The notes under the pieces were generated by a model, which saw nothing but the letters and a program-made list of their open reading frames with translations, searched no databases and was not told the DNA's origin. Positions 1 to 7,134 of a DNA stretch of 10,668 nt are shown piece after piece. The DNA lies in the NCBI GenBank assembly GCA_020061995.1, contig JAGUXE010000282.1, positions 1 to 10,668 on the forward strand, in the 5' to 3' direction. The first letter of the stretch is position 1, and each line of letters starts with the position of its first letter. A program made the position numbers and the translations under genes. Source of the stretch: Ignavibacteriales bacterium. GTDB taxonomy: Bacteria > Bacteroidota > Ignavibacteria > Ignavibacteriales > Ignavibacteriaceae.

Positions 1-2
1 AT

Positions 3-533
3 CCTTTTACCGCAAAAGTAGTTGCCATTGGAATGTATGATGTTCAAAAAGAAAAAGCGTATGTTTATTACGAGAGTGAATCGGAAGAAGAATGGACATC
101 AGAGGAGAAGCATATTAAATATAAAGGACTTTCTGAAGTCGAAATGCTGAAATCCTTCTGGAGAATAATGGAGCAAACCGACCAGGTTATTACTTTTAAC
201 GGAAGAAATTTTGATTTACCTTTTATGATGATGCGCTCTGCTATGCTTGGAGTAAGGCCGTCAAAGAATTTTATGGGTTATCGTTACGATACAAAATTAC
301 ACGTTGATTTACTTGAGCAGTTTACATTTTATGCGGCAACAAGAAAATTCAATCTCGATTTTTATTGTCATGCATTTGGAGTTAAAACACCAAAATCAAA
401 AGAGGTTTCCGGCATGGAAGTTAAAAATCTTTACGAAGCAGGACGCATAAAAGATATTGCCATATATTGCGGTAACGATATTATCGCTACAAATGAATTA
501 TTCCAAATCTGGAATAAGTACTTAAAGTTTTAG
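3..533 (+). CDS. PolB-type predicted 3'-5' exonuclease, RNase H fold (5'-truncated)
   Basis: The C-terminal 176 codons of a DnaQ/PolB-like exonuclease are present. The frame is already open at the window edge ([11 protein letters not shown]...), so the Met at base 33 is internal and the true start lies upstream. Numbering from that Met, an ExoII-type motif NGRNFD occurs at about 56-61, an HVDL motif at 90-93, and an ExoIII-type YCGND at 145-149 followed by a helix ([13 protein letters not shown]). These match the family of predicted exonucleases related to the exonuclease domain of DNA polymerase B (PF10108/PF13482-like). The first acidic motif, D-x-E, would lie just outside the window. Such proteins are expected to hydrolyse single-stranded nucleic acid from the 3' end in the cytoplasm using two metal ions, but the physiological role of stand-alone members is poorly known. 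The stop lies 34 nt before purL on the same strand, so co-transcription is plausible. Confidence 0.8.
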   Translation, partial: PFTAKVVAIGMYDVQKEKAYVYYESESEEEWTSEEKHIKYKGLSEVEMLKSFWRIMEQTDQVITFNGRNFDLPFMMMRSAMLGVRPSKNFMGYRYDTKLHVDLLEQFTFYAATRKFNLDFYCHAFGVKTPKSKEVSGMEVKNLYEAGRIKDIAIYCGNDIIATNELFQIWNKYLKF

Positions 534-567
534 CCAAATATTAATTGATTTATTTATTATAAAGCGA

Positions 568-2799
568 ATGAAAATGATTAAAGAACCGGAAGTGACTTTA
601 CAAATTGCATTAGAGCATGGATTAACAGAGGATGAGTTCAATAAAATTTGTGAAAAGTTAGGAAGAAAACCCAACTTCACAGAACTCGGGATTTATAGTG
701 TAATGTGGAGCGAACATTGCAGCTATAAAAACTCGATTGCATTATTAAAAACTCTCCCAAGAAAAGGGGGAAAATTACTCGTCGGTGCCGGTGAAGAAAA
801 TGCCGGACTGGTTGATATCGGTGATGGTTTGGCAGTCGCATTTAAAATTGAAAGTCATAATCACCCTTCGGCAGTTGAACCTTATCAAGGAGCAGCAACG
901 GGAGTCGGTGGTATAATGCGTGATATTTTTACAATGGGAGCAAGACCAATTGCATCATTAAATTCATTGCGCTTTGGTTCTCTTAAAGATGCTCGTACAC
1001 GTTTTCTCGTTGATGGGGTAGTTCGCGGAATTGGTGATTATGGAAACAGTTTTGGTGTTCCTACTGTAGCAGGTGAAGTCTATTTTGATGAGTGTTACCA
1101 TGGTAATCCGTTAGTTAATGCGATGTCAGTTGGAATAGTAAAAACAGATCGAGTCGCTTCGGCAACATCTAAGGGAGCAGGTAATCCGGTTATGATTGTT
1201 GGTTCATCAACCGGTAGAGATGGAATTCATGGTGCTACTTTTGCTTCTGAAGAAATATCCGAAAAGTCTGAATCAAAGAGACCTTCCGTTCAAGTTGGTG
1301 ATCCTTTTACAGAAAAACTTTTACTTGAAGCAACTCTCGAGATTATTAAAGAAGATTTAATTATCGGAATTCAAGATATGGGGGCTGCAGGTATTTCATG
1401 CTCTACAACCGAGATGAGTGCAAAGGGTGAATCAGGAATGAAAATAGATTTATCCAAAGTCCCTTTGCGTGAAGACGGTATGACAGCTTACGAAATTATG
1501 CTTTCCGAAAGTCAAGAGAGAATGCTCGTAGTAGTAAAAAAAGGGAATGAGAATAGAGTAAAAGAAATATTTGAAAAGTGGGATCTTCATTGTGAAATAA
1601 TTGGTGAAGTAATTGATGAACCAAAATTGTACATCGATTATAAAGGTAAAAGAAAAGCTGAACTATTTCCGCATCATATGGTATTAGGAGGCGGGGCACC
1701 GGTTTATCATCGTGAGTCTAAGAAACCCGCATATCTTAAGAAAACAAAATTATTCAAGAAAGAATCTCTTCCGGTAGCAGAAAATATTGAAGAGACTATA
1801 TTTAAGGTCTTCGGTTCACCGAACATCGTTTCAAAGCGATGGGTTTATGAACAATATGATTCTATGGTGAGAACAAATACGGTTGTAGGTCCCGGTTGTG
1901 ATGCAGCAGTTGTTTATATAAAGGGGACTCAAAAAGCTTTGGCAATGAAAACCGATTGTAATTCACGTTATGTTTATTTGAATCCGAGAGAAGGAGCAAA
2001 AATTGCAGTAGCAGAATCTGCACGAAATATCGTTTGCAGCGGCGGAGTTCCGCTGGGTATTACAAATTGTTTAAATTTTGGAAATCCATACAAACCTGAA
2101 ATCTATTGGCAATTCAAAGAGGCTATTGCCGGTATGGGTGAAGCATGTAGAGCTTTCAAAACACCTGTTACAGGCGGTAATGTCAGTTTTTATAATGAAT
2201 CTCCGGATGGGGCAGTATATCCGACACCTGTAATTGGAATGGTTGGTTTAATTGAAGACTTAAGTCATGTAACAACTTCATACTTCAAAAACACAAAAGA
2301 TTTGATTTTTGTTTTGGGCGAAGATCATGAGGAAGTAGGGGGAAGTGAATATCTGAAAGTTATTCACGAAGTTGTAGAAGGAGATGCACCTCAATTAAAT
2401 TTGGATACTGAAAAGGAACTTCACGAGACGTTATTATATCTTATTCGAAATAAACTTATTCAATCAGCTCATGATATTTCTGAAGGGGGCATTGTGTCAG
2501 CTCTCGCTGAATGTTCTATAATGAATCGCGAAAAAATGATTGGCGCAAAAGTAATTATTCCGGTAAAAACCAGACTCGATTTTTCACTATTTTCTGAATC
2601 GCAATCACGCGTGATTGTTTCTGTGAAAAAGAGTGATCGTGCGGCATTTGAGTATTATATGTTGAAAAAGAAACGGACTTACAGATTTTTAGGAATGACT
2701 GGCGGTAATCAAATCAGAATAAATGATGAGATAGTACTACCACTTCCGAGACTAGAAAATATCTATTATAACACTCTGTCTCAAATTATGGGAAATTAA
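568..2799 (+). CDS. purL: Phosphoribosylformylglycinamidine synthase subunit PurL (small type)
   Basis: This 743-residue protein is the ATP-dependent synthetase subunit of FGAM synthase, the fourth step of de novo purine synthesis (FGAR + Gln + ATP to FGAM). Its length matches the small PurL of Bacillus/Thermotoga type, which works in a complex with PurS and PurQ. It lacks the fused glutaminase domain of the roughly 1300-residue enterobacterial form. Visible signatures are [11 protein letters not shown] near 46-56, [18 protein letters not shown] near 95-112 (nucleotide and metal binding), an [17 protein letters not shown] block and a LSESQERM block in the first half, and [11 protein letters not shown] and SAHDISEGG in the second half. 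This reflects the internal duplication of AIRS-like domains. The ATG at 568 has no Shine-Dalgarno; a second in-frame ATG lies two codons later. purS and purQ are not in the window. Nothing looks truncated. Confidence 0.97.
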   Translation: MKMIKEPEVTLQIALEHGLTEDEFNKICEKLGRKPNFTELGIYSVMWSEHCSYKNSIALLKTLPRKGGKLLVGAGEENAGLVDIGDGLAVAFKIESHNHPSAVEPYQGAATGVGGIMRDIFTMGARPIASLNSLRFGSLKDARTRFLVDGVVRGIGDYGNSFGVPTVAGEVYFDECYHGNPLVNAMSVGIVKTDRVASATSKGAGNPVMIVGSSTGRDGIHGATFASEEISEKSESKRPSVQVGDPFTEKLLLEATLEIIKEDLIIGIQDMGAAGISCSTTEMSAKGESGMKIDLSKVPLREDGMTAYEIMLSESQERMLVVVKKGNENRVKEIFEKWDLHCEIIGEVIDEPKLYIDYKGKRKAELFPHHMVLGGGAPVYHRESKKPAYLKKTKLFKKESLPVAENIEETIFKVFGSPNIVSKRWVYEQYDSMVRTNTVVGPGCDAAVVYIKGTQKALAMKTDCNSRYVYLNPREGAKIAVAESARNIVCSGGVPLGITNCLNFGNPYKPEIYWQFKEAIAGMGEACRAFKTPVTGGNVSFYNESPDGAVYPTPVIGMVGLIEDLSHVTTSYFKNTKDLIFVLGEDHEEVGGSEYLKVIHEVVEGDAPQLNLDTEKELHETLLYLIRNKLIQSAHDISEGGIVSALAECSIMNREKMIGAKVIIPVKTRLDFSLFSESQSRVIVSVKKSDRAAFEYYMLKKKRTYRFLGMTGGNQIRINDEIVLPLPRLENIYYNTLSQIMGN

Positions 2800-2889
2800 A
2801 CTATTAAACTTAAGAGTATATACAACCAATTTAAACTTACACACAGAAAATTAAGACTTCTTACTAGACTTTCTCCCAATCTTTCGAAA

Positions 2890-3873
2890 ATGAGCAGTTG
2901 GGCAAGACATTATTTGGTTGGAATATATGACCGCACGGATACTCATCATATCTTTTTAATGGGGGGAGGATTAGCCTTTTCGATTTTCGTTTGTATTGTT
3001 CCATTTGTATTAATAATATTCTGGTTACTTGGAATTTTTCTTGATTCATCTCAAGTTGAAATTCAGATCAACACCCTAATTGATACCATTATTCCTTATG
3101 AATCATATTCAGAATTTGTAAAATCGATTCTTTACAAAAGAATAAACGAGCTAATAGAGTATAAAACCATTGCCGGCTGGGTTGGGTTAACCGGATTATT
3201 TTTTGCTGCCAGCGGTCTCTTCACAGCAATTCGTGTAATACTTAATCAGATAAATGGAACAGATGTAGAAGTTAATATATTCAAAGGGAAACTACGTGAT
3301 TTTGCTTTGATTCTTATCTTGATACTATTATTCTTAAGTTCAACAATGATTTTACCGTTAATTCAAACAATGCGAAATGTTGCAAGTGAATTTTCGGTTA
3401 TGGAGTTCTTTGACCTACCGATTTTCGCCCAAATATTTGTTTCGATCTTCTCCACACTTCTCATTTTTTCTTTATTTGCTATGATGTATCGGTTTGTTCC
3501 AACTATGAAGATTAGAAAACGTTCGGTTGTTGTTGGTGCTTTATGGGCTTCATTCTTTTGGGAGGCAGCTAAACAAGGATTTGGTTATTATCTAAATAAT
3601 TTTGCTAACTTCGGAAAGATATACGGAACTTATGCATTAATTGTTGTGGTTGCCTTTTGGATTTATTACTCGTCAATTGTTTTCATTCTTGGCGGAGAAA
3701 TCGGAAAACTTTTTAATGAAAAATTGGAAGAGCGAATTGCATCAAATGAAAAATTAAGACTTCAAATGGCAGAAGAGACTAAAGAGTTAGAAATATTGAG
3801 TGCTCAGATTGCACAAGAAAAAGCAGAAGAAACAAAATCAAAATCAGATTCAAATGATTCAGACAAGAATTAA
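2890..3873 (+). CDS. YihY/BrkB-family inner-membrane protein
   Basis: This 327-residue polytopic membrane protein belongs to the YihY family (once mis-named RNase BN); its molecular function is not established. Hydrophobic segments lie at about 26-50, 97-117, 138-160, 180-200 and 246-268, with a possible one near 213-228. The family hallmark near the last segment is clear (YGTYALIVVVAFWIYY, then FILGGEIGKLFN at about 245-276). The C-terminus (about 275-327) is a charged cytoplasmic tail, first probably coiled coil (EKLEERIASNEKLRLQ) and then Ser/Asp/Lys-rich. The start is uncertain. The frame is open for 30 codons upstream, right back to the purL stop, but it contains no ATG, GTG or TTG before base 2890, and no Shine-Dalgarno is visible. 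The gene follows purL by 90 nt. Its stop codon overlaps the stop of the convergent gene downstream. Confidence 0.88.
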   Translation: MSSWARHYLVGIYDRTDTHHIFLMGGGLAFSIFVCIVPFVLIIFWLLGIFLDSSQVEIQINTLIDTIIPYESYSEFVKSILYKRINELIEYKTIAGWVGLTGLFFAASGLFTAIRVILNQINGTDVEVNIFKGKLRDFALILILILLFLSSTMILPLIQTMRNVASEFSVMEFFDLPIFAQIFVSIFSTLLIFSLFAMMYRFVPTMKIRKRSVVVGALWASFFWEAAKQGFGYYLNNFANFGKIYGTYALIVVVAFWIYYSSIVFILGGEIGKLFNEKLEERIASNEKLRLQMAEETKELEILSAQIAQEKAEETKSKSDSNDSDKN

Positions 3874-5009
3874 ATCAAGTTATACTGTAAGCCGATAAAA
3901 GATTTTAACACTCTTGGATTATCCCCTTGCTTAGTAAAACCTGCAGTAATTGTTAAGTAAATATTGTTTTCCAAATAATACCAGAATGAAGTGTTAAGAT
4001 CATGCGAACTTAACCTTGATTGATTTGGAAGTTTGATCATTCCAAGTCGATAACCCGATACAAAATTTACCCGGTTGCTCAACTCATAAATAAAATCAAT
4101 TCCGGCTCTAACCTGATATTGTTTCATAAATGATGAATCCATCGGAGTAAAAACTTCTGCATTAGAATTTAATTGCAGTTCCCAGTTAATAGGCCATGAG
4201 TATCTTGCAGAAATTGACATGTTGGGATTACCGATTGCACTTTTATCCAATGTTGTAAGGGGAAATAAAATTCCGGTCTTTACATCCCACCCATAATAAC
4301 GCTCATTTACTCTCTCATTAATACCGAAAAGAACTTGTCTAATTCTCAAAATACCGAGCGAACCAACACCCGTTTCATCAAGCGCATCTGTTTTAAGTAT
4401 TTCATTTTCGATTGCCTCGAACCAATAAGTCTCGTAAGTAGAAAGTCCGTAAATAACTACAAACTCATTTTCTCTTTCGATGATATTTGCAATATTAATT
4501 AATGTTTCTTTTGGTAACCTTAATAGAATAACATTATCACGCCATAGATGGTCTTCAATACGAACTGCTTTTGCTAAAGCTGTTGCATTAATATATCTGC
4601 CGTATCCAAATCCGACTGTTAAATCTGAAGCAATCTGTTTGTAATTATTTGCATGTTGCCCTGTAACGCGTGTAAACCCGAACCAGTCGGCTTCATCAAA
4701 AATATATTTTTGGAAGCTAACATCAACTTTAACATTATGGTTGTAGATGGTAAGATTTTTACCGCCGCTGGCATCTACATTTAAAAACCAGGCAAATGGA
4801 AGTGATGAATAAAACTGTCGGTATAAAAATGTTCCCGTACCATTATTTGAGGTTACAGTATCACCGGTTTGTGACCAATTCCAGCTTCCGTCAAATCGGA
4901 GTGAGCGGGCTTGACTTATGGGAACTTGATAATCATCAACTTGCACATTTTGCGGAAAGGTTGTGATTGATAGAAGTAGTAACAAAATTAGAGTTAAAAC
5001 ATTTTTCAT
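3870..5009 (-). CDS. Predicted outer-membrane beta-barrel protein, unknown function
   Basis: I do not recognise a named family. The 379-residue product starts with a cleavable-looking signal peptide (MKNVLTLILLLLLSITTFPQ, cleavage probably near residue 20). It continues with alternating aromatic/polar strands typical of a barrel, for example NVKVDVSFQKYIF, DLTVGFGYGRYIN, SARYSWPINWELQLN and YLTITAGFTKQ. It ends with a strand, FIGLQYNLI, compatible with insertion by the BAM machinery. A middle stretch (about 150-210, around LPKETLINIANIIERENEF and ETYWFEAIENEIL) looks helical and could be a plug or a periplasmic insert. The gene is monocistronic, with its own Bacteroidota-type promoter at 5038-5069, and it converges on the YihY gene, sharing the bases TTAA of both stop codons. 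Location in the outer membrane is inferred from sequence pattern only. Confidence 0.72.
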   Translation of the reverse strand: MKNVLTLILLLLLSITTFPQNVQVDDYQVPISQARSLRFDGSWNWSQTGDTVTSNNGTGTFLYRQFYSSLPFAWFLNVDASGGKNLTIYNHNVKVDVSFQKYIFDEADWFGFTRVTGQHANNYKQIASDLTVGFGYGRYINATALAKAVRIEDHLWRDNVILLRLPKETLINIANIIERENEFVVIYGLSTYETYWFEAIENEILKTDALDETGVGSLGILRIRQVLFGINERVNERYYGWDVKTGILFPLTTLDKSAIGNPNMSISARYSWPINWELQLNSNAEVFTPMDSSFMKQYQVRAGIDFIYELSNRVNFVSGYRLGMIKLPNQSRLSSHDLNTSFWYYLENNIYLTITAGFTKQGDNPRVLKSFIGLQYNLI

Positions 5010-5037
5010 CTTTAAAACCGGGGATAATTTATTATTT

Positions 5038-5069
5038 CAAAGCTAAATAAATGGAGAGTCTAAAACAAA
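5038..5069 (-). promoter_or_regulatory. Bacteroidota-type housekeeping promoter for the barrel gene
   Basis: Read on the - strand, TTTG (5069-5066) is followed after 20 nt by TAGCTTTG (5045-5038). This is an exact fit to the Bacteroidota sigma-A consensus TTTG-N19..21-TAnnTTTG. Transcription should start near base 5031, which leaves a leader of about 20 nt before the ATG at 5009. The leader has no Shine-Dalgarno, as is usual in this group. Confidence 0.65.
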
Positions 5070-5094
5070 ATTTTTGATGAAATAGATGTTGATA

Positions 5095-5126
5095 TTGTTT
5101 AGACGTAGCGTGCTACCTCTAAACAA
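5095..5126. repeat. Interrupted palindrome (hairpin 1 of cluster)
   Basis: TTGTTTAGA-C-GTAGC is followed by a GT loop and the mirrored GCTAC-C-TCTAAACAA. That gives 14 paired positions per arm broken by one C/C mismatch. It lies 25 nt upstream of the barrel gene promoter. The form resembles dispersed intergenic palindromes of the GTAGAGACG type seen in many genomes. Its role is unknown. Confidence 0.6.
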
Positions 5127-5194
5127 CTTGGAATGATGAAGATGCCGAATCAATTTGCAAGTGGCGAACTGCATGAGACACTCACTCTTCCGTC

Positions 5195-5214
5195 ATGCTG
5201 ATGTCAATCAGCAT
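5195..5214. repeat. Palindrome ATGCTGAT-GTCA-ATCAGCAT (hairpin 2 of cluster)
   Basis: A perfect 8-bp stem encloses a 4-nt GTCA loop, in the context CCGTC-hairpin-CTAACC. It resembles the 'GTCATGCTGA...TCAGCATCT' class of intergenic repeats that I recall from Bacteroidota and other genomes. No T-tract follows, so it is not a standard terminator. Confidence 0.6.
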
Positions 5215-5228
5215 CTAACCCGGTTACA

Positions 5229-5255
5229 CCGGCTGTTGAGAACCACTTCTCGACA
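5229..5255. repeat. 27-nt palindromic repeat, copy 1
   Basis: The core is TGTTGAGAA-CCAC-TTCTCGACA, a 9-bp stem with one T/G position (a wobble in RNA) and a CCAC loop, preceded by CCGGC. It is 25/27 identical to 6966-6992 and in the same orientation. Confidence 0.7.
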
Positions 5256-5338
5256 TTGCTCTCAAGCTGTGTGTATTAACTCAAATGAGTATAAATCCAC
5301 CAAAAAAATATTGATAATGAAGTAGATAAAACCAAAAA

Positions 5339-5369
5339 AACCTTCGAGGTTTTCAAAACCTCGAAGGTT
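5339..5369. repeat. Perfect 15-bp inverted repeat around a single C
   Basis: The left arm AACCTTCGAGGTTTT (5339-5353) and the right arm AAAACCTCGAAGGTT (5355-5369) are exact reverse complements with one C between them. Seven A's at 5334-5340 precede and overlap the left arm. Read on the - strand this is a strong hairpin followed by a T-tract, which looks like a rho-independent terminator. However, no - strand gene lies upstream of it in that direction. The sequence closely resembles a dispersed 'CCTTCGAGGTTTT' palindrome that I recall from Bacteroidota-like genomes, so a mobile or repeat origin is as likely as a terminator role. Confidence 0.7.
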
Positions 5370-5606
5370 AATGGTTAGATGTAAAACTTCTTGTTATTAA
5401 ATTTGGCTTTCCCCTTGAGATGATTTTAATAGTGCATATATTTATGCTGATTAATATTCATCCTAACCAATAGTAACAGCCTTTATTAATGTAGAGACAA
5501 TACCCTTAGCGATACAACTATAACATTTATTATTGTTAAAAAAAAGAAAATATTGTTTAAAAAAGTTACAAAACAAAATTAAACATTTGAAAATTCGTTT
5601 TTTATA

Positions 5607-5639
5607 TTTGTATTTTTGATGGGTGAATAATTATGTTTG
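5607..5639 (+). promoter_or_regulatory. Bacteroidota-type promoter for the lipoprotein transcript
   Basis: TTTG (5607-5610), 21 nt, then TATGTTTG (5632-5639) is an exact match to TTTG-N19..21-TAnnTTTG. The expected transcription start near 5646 gives a leader of about 150 nt before the lipoprotein ATG. That is unusually long compared with the roughly 20-nt leaders elsewhere in this window. The leader carries the palindrome TTGGTACCAA (5682-5691) and an AT-rich inverted repeat TATAAATA-CT-TATTTATA (5693-5710). Confidence 0.6.
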
Positions 5640-5674
5640 TTATTTTGACAGTTACTTAATACAAAGGGGAGCTT

Positions 5675-5803
5675 GTGAAAGTTGGTACCAATTATAAATA
5701 CTTATTTATACATAAATTATTTCTGCCATTATTCAAGAACTTGGTAGTAATAATCAACTCATTTTCTTTCAACTCGTTTACTCTCAAAAGAACCATTCTA
5801 TGA
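5675..5803 (+). CDS. Possible 42-residue leader peptide overlapping the lipoprotein start
   Basis: A GTG at 5675 opens a frame of 42 sense codons (VKVGTNYKYLFIHKL...LKRTIL). It ends in TGA at 5801-5803, which overlaps the ATG of the next gene as ATGA, the usual geometry of translational coupling. AGGGGAG at 5665-5671, three nt before the GTG, is one of very few Shine-Dalgarno-like sequences in this window, although the spacing is short. The peptide is rich in Phe, Leu, Ile and Asn and may be membrane-seeking. It has no recognised domain. AT-rich chance ORFs of this length are common, so this is a candidate and not an established gene. An in-frame TAA at 5657-5659 bounds it upstream. Confidence 0.3.
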   Translation: MKVGTNYKYLFIHKLFLPLFKNLVVIINSFSFNSFTLKRTIL

Positions 5804-6954
5804 AACAAAAACATCTCCTAATAATAATATTTAGTTTCTTATCATTAAACCTTGGTTGTAAAGAAACTCCTACAGAACCAAACACTGGAAATAACGATAC
5901 ACCGAAAACTAGTTGGGAAAGTATAACCGTTTTTGAAAAATTGGATATCAGATATATGATACAGATTAATAATAGAATTTATGTTGCATGTATCAATCCC
6001 TTTTTAACGAGTCTTGATACTAATGCAACAAGGGGAATGATATTTGAGTCAAAAGATGGTACTACATGGACTAAAATATTTACAACAAAATATGATGTCG
6101 GACCTATGGCGGTTCATGGTGATTCATTATTTATTATATGCCGTGATAGTATTTATTACTACCTTCCTGATGAAGGATTTCGAGGTAAATTTAAACCACC
6201 ACCAAGAGTACAACTACCTGCAGAAATAGGTGATATGACATTCTATAAAGGGAATTTATACATTATGGGCTCGATAACTGCACCCGAAACGTGGTGTGTT
6301 TACCCTGATGGGAGTTATGAAATAATAAAAACTATGATGAATATTTTTTCTAATGGTGGTGCTAAATTTATTAAACTAATAAAGGGGGGTGTAGAAAAGG
6401 TTTATGTAAGAGCTATGTATGGGACATTCTCTTATACTATTATTTGGGAATTCGACGGAAACTTATTTCATCTAATCGATGGTGGCTTAACTGAAGCTGA
6501 AAAAAATGCTGCTAACCCATCAAATTCATTAGTGGTAAAAAATGATACCCTATATGCAGGCTTTAAATCTCCTGCAAGTGTAAAAATCTTAATAAATGAC
6601 ACATGGCAAACCGTAACAGATTCGCTACCTTATTCAAAATCGGCTTTTCAATTAAACCCTGTATTAAAAACTGAAACAACTGCCTTGACTTTTTGCGGTG
6701 ATAGAATGTTTGTCTCTACTCAAAGCATTGGAGTTTTAGAGTGGTTGCCGAATAAAGGATGGGAACAAATGTCTAGCGGACTAATTGAACACCCGTGGAT
6801 GCTGGATGGGACACACAAAGACCTTTACGTACCAGTTGTTTTTCTTGAAACATTCAATGGATATTTATTTGCCGGTTATGGTGTACCAGGCTATGCGCCG
6901 TGGGGAAGCGGATTATCGGGAAACTATGGCCTCTTTATAAAAAAAATTAATTGA
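5800..6954 (+). CDS. Predicted lipoprotein with beta-propeller-like repeats
   Basis: This 384-residue exported protein has no family I can name. The N-terminus MKQKHLLIIIFSFLSLNLGC is a lipoprotein signal with C20 as the likely acylated residue. The position -3 residue is Asn, so the lipobox is loose. A low-complexity linker follows (KETPTEPNTGNNDTPK). The body contains a recurring hydrophobic strand after a turn: NRIYVAC (59), DSLFIIC (109), GNLYIMG (151), DTLYAGF (249), DRMFVST (301), GYLFAGY (354). Trp/Gly turns such as KDGTTWTKI and NKGWEQMSSGL lie between them. The pattern suggests a six- or seven-bladed propeller of the sort seen in secreted Ignavibacteria/Bacteroidota proteins. It probably sits on the outer membrane. 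Bound partners or enzymatic activity cannot be read from the sequence. The unit is monocistronic apart from a possible leader ORF, and a rho-independent terminator follows the stop by about 45 nt. Confidence 0.75.
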   Translation: MKQKHLLIIIFSFLSLNLGCKETPTEPNTGNNDTPKTSWESITVFEKLDIRYMIQINNRIYVACINPFLTSLDTNATRGMIFESKDGTTWTKIFTTKYDVGPMAVHGDSLFIICRDSIYYYLPDEGFRGKFKPPPRVQLPAEIGDMTFYKGNLYIMGSITAPETWCVYPDGSYEIIKTMMNIFSNGGAKFIKLIKGGVEKVYVRAMYGTFSYTIIWEFDGNLFHLIDGGLTEAEKNAANPSNSLVVKNDTLYAGFKSPASVKILINDTWQTVTDSLPYSKSAFQLNPVLKTETTALTFCGDRMFVSTQSIGVLEWLPNKGWEQMSSGLIEHPWMLDGTHKDLYVPVVFLETFNGYLFAGYGVPGYAPWGSGLSGNYGLFIKKIN

Positions 6955-6965
6955 GTCAGATCCCC

Positions 6966-6992
6966 CCGGCTGTCGAGAACCACTTCTCGAAA
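6966..6992. repeat. 27-nt palindromic repeat, copy 2
   Basis: This copy has the core TCGAGAA-CCAC-TTCTCGA, a perfect 7-bp stem with the same CCAC loop as copy 1 at 5229-5255, and the same CCGGC lead-in. The two differences from copy 1 are T to C in the left arm and C to A in the right arm. It lies 11 nt after the lipoprotein stop. Confidence 0.7.
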
Positions 6993-6998
6993 GTGTGC

Positions 6999-7020
6999 GA
7001 GGGGAACCCTCCTTTTTTTT
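6999..7020 (+). terminator. Rho-independent terminator of the lipoprotein gene
   Basis: A GAGGG stem (6999-7003), GAA loop and CCCTC (7007-7011) is followed by C and eight T's. The stem is short but GC-rich, and it is correctly placed after the lipoprotein stop and its palindromic repeat. The GGGGA at 7001-7005 could alternatively pair with TCCCC at 6961-6965 around the repeat hairpin. Confidence 0.65.
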
Positions 7021-7041
7021 ATATATCCAAATTTCTCCTTA

Positions 7042-7059
7042 TGGGAAATATTTTTCCCA
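7042..7059. repeat. Inverted repeat TGGGAAA-TATT-TTTCCCA
   Basis: A perfect 7-bp inverted repeat with a 4-nt spacer lies in the gap between the terminator and the Rrf2 gene promoter. It could be an activator site upstream of the promoter at 7081 or a second weak terminator. No T-tract follows it, so I prefer the first, with low certainty. Confidence 0.4.
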
Positions 7060-7080
7060 ATCCAACAGATTAAGATTTTT

Positions 7081-7112
7081 CTTGACAGATTGTTGAATAA
7101 TTCGTAAGTTTA
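7081..7112 (+). promoter_or_regulatory. Promoter of the Rrf2 regulator gene
   Basis: CTTG (7081-7084), 20 nt, then TAAGTTTA (7105-7112) fits the Bacteroidota consensus with one mismatch in each element. TTGACA at 7082-7087 is also a perfect classical -35, but the matching -10 (TAAGTT) is weak. Predicted initiation near 7117-7121 gives a leader of only about 15 nt and places the start site inside the palindrome at 7111-7134. Confidence 0.5.
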
Positions 7113-7134
7113 ATCAGATAAAAAAATCTGATTA
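7111..7134. promoter_or_regulatory. 24-bp palindromic operator overlapping the Rrf2 start codon
   Basis: Two perfect 9-bp arms, TAATCAGAT and ATCTGATTA, flank six A's. The last base is the A of the ATG at 7134. The site overlaps the end of the predicted -7 element and the transcription start, which is where a repressor site belongs. A 20/24-identical site is placed the same way at 7607-7630. Rrf2 dimers such as NsrR and IscR bind palindromes of similar total length, so autoregulation is the simplest reading. Confidence 0.65.

Larger units (their letters stand above)
5010..5674. other. Intergenic stretch without a confident gene
   Basis: This stretch of about 0.66 kb holds the divergently oriented promoters at 5038-5069 (-) and 5607-5639 (+) and the four palindromes at 5095-5369. 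I see no recognisable gene, tRNA or conserved RNA in it. The part from 5370 to 5606 is AT-rich sequence without obvious structure. Confidence 0.6.

Noticed and set aside
1496..1699. Open - strand frame inside purL
   Set aside because: It lies wholly within a strongly conserved enzyme gene and its translation has no recognisable domain, so it is a shadow frame.
5095..5369. CRISPR array or tandem repeat
   Set aside because: The palindromes differ from one another in sequence and spacing. There is no repeated unit with spacers and no cas gene nearby.
5633..5659. Eight-codon ATG micro-ORF before the leader ORF
   Set aside because: Its ATG lies inside the predicted -7 promoter element and would not be in the transcript.
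6966..6992. Insertion-sequence terminal repeat bounding the lipoprotein gene
   Set aside because: The two copies are in direct orientation, are themselves palindromic, and enclose no transposase. No target-site duplication is visible.
7111..7134. RNA hairpin that hides the Rrf2 start codon
   Set aside because: The predicted transcription start (about 7117-7121) leaves out most of the left arm, so a DNA operator explains the palindrome better. A start site mapped upstream of 7111 would reopen this.
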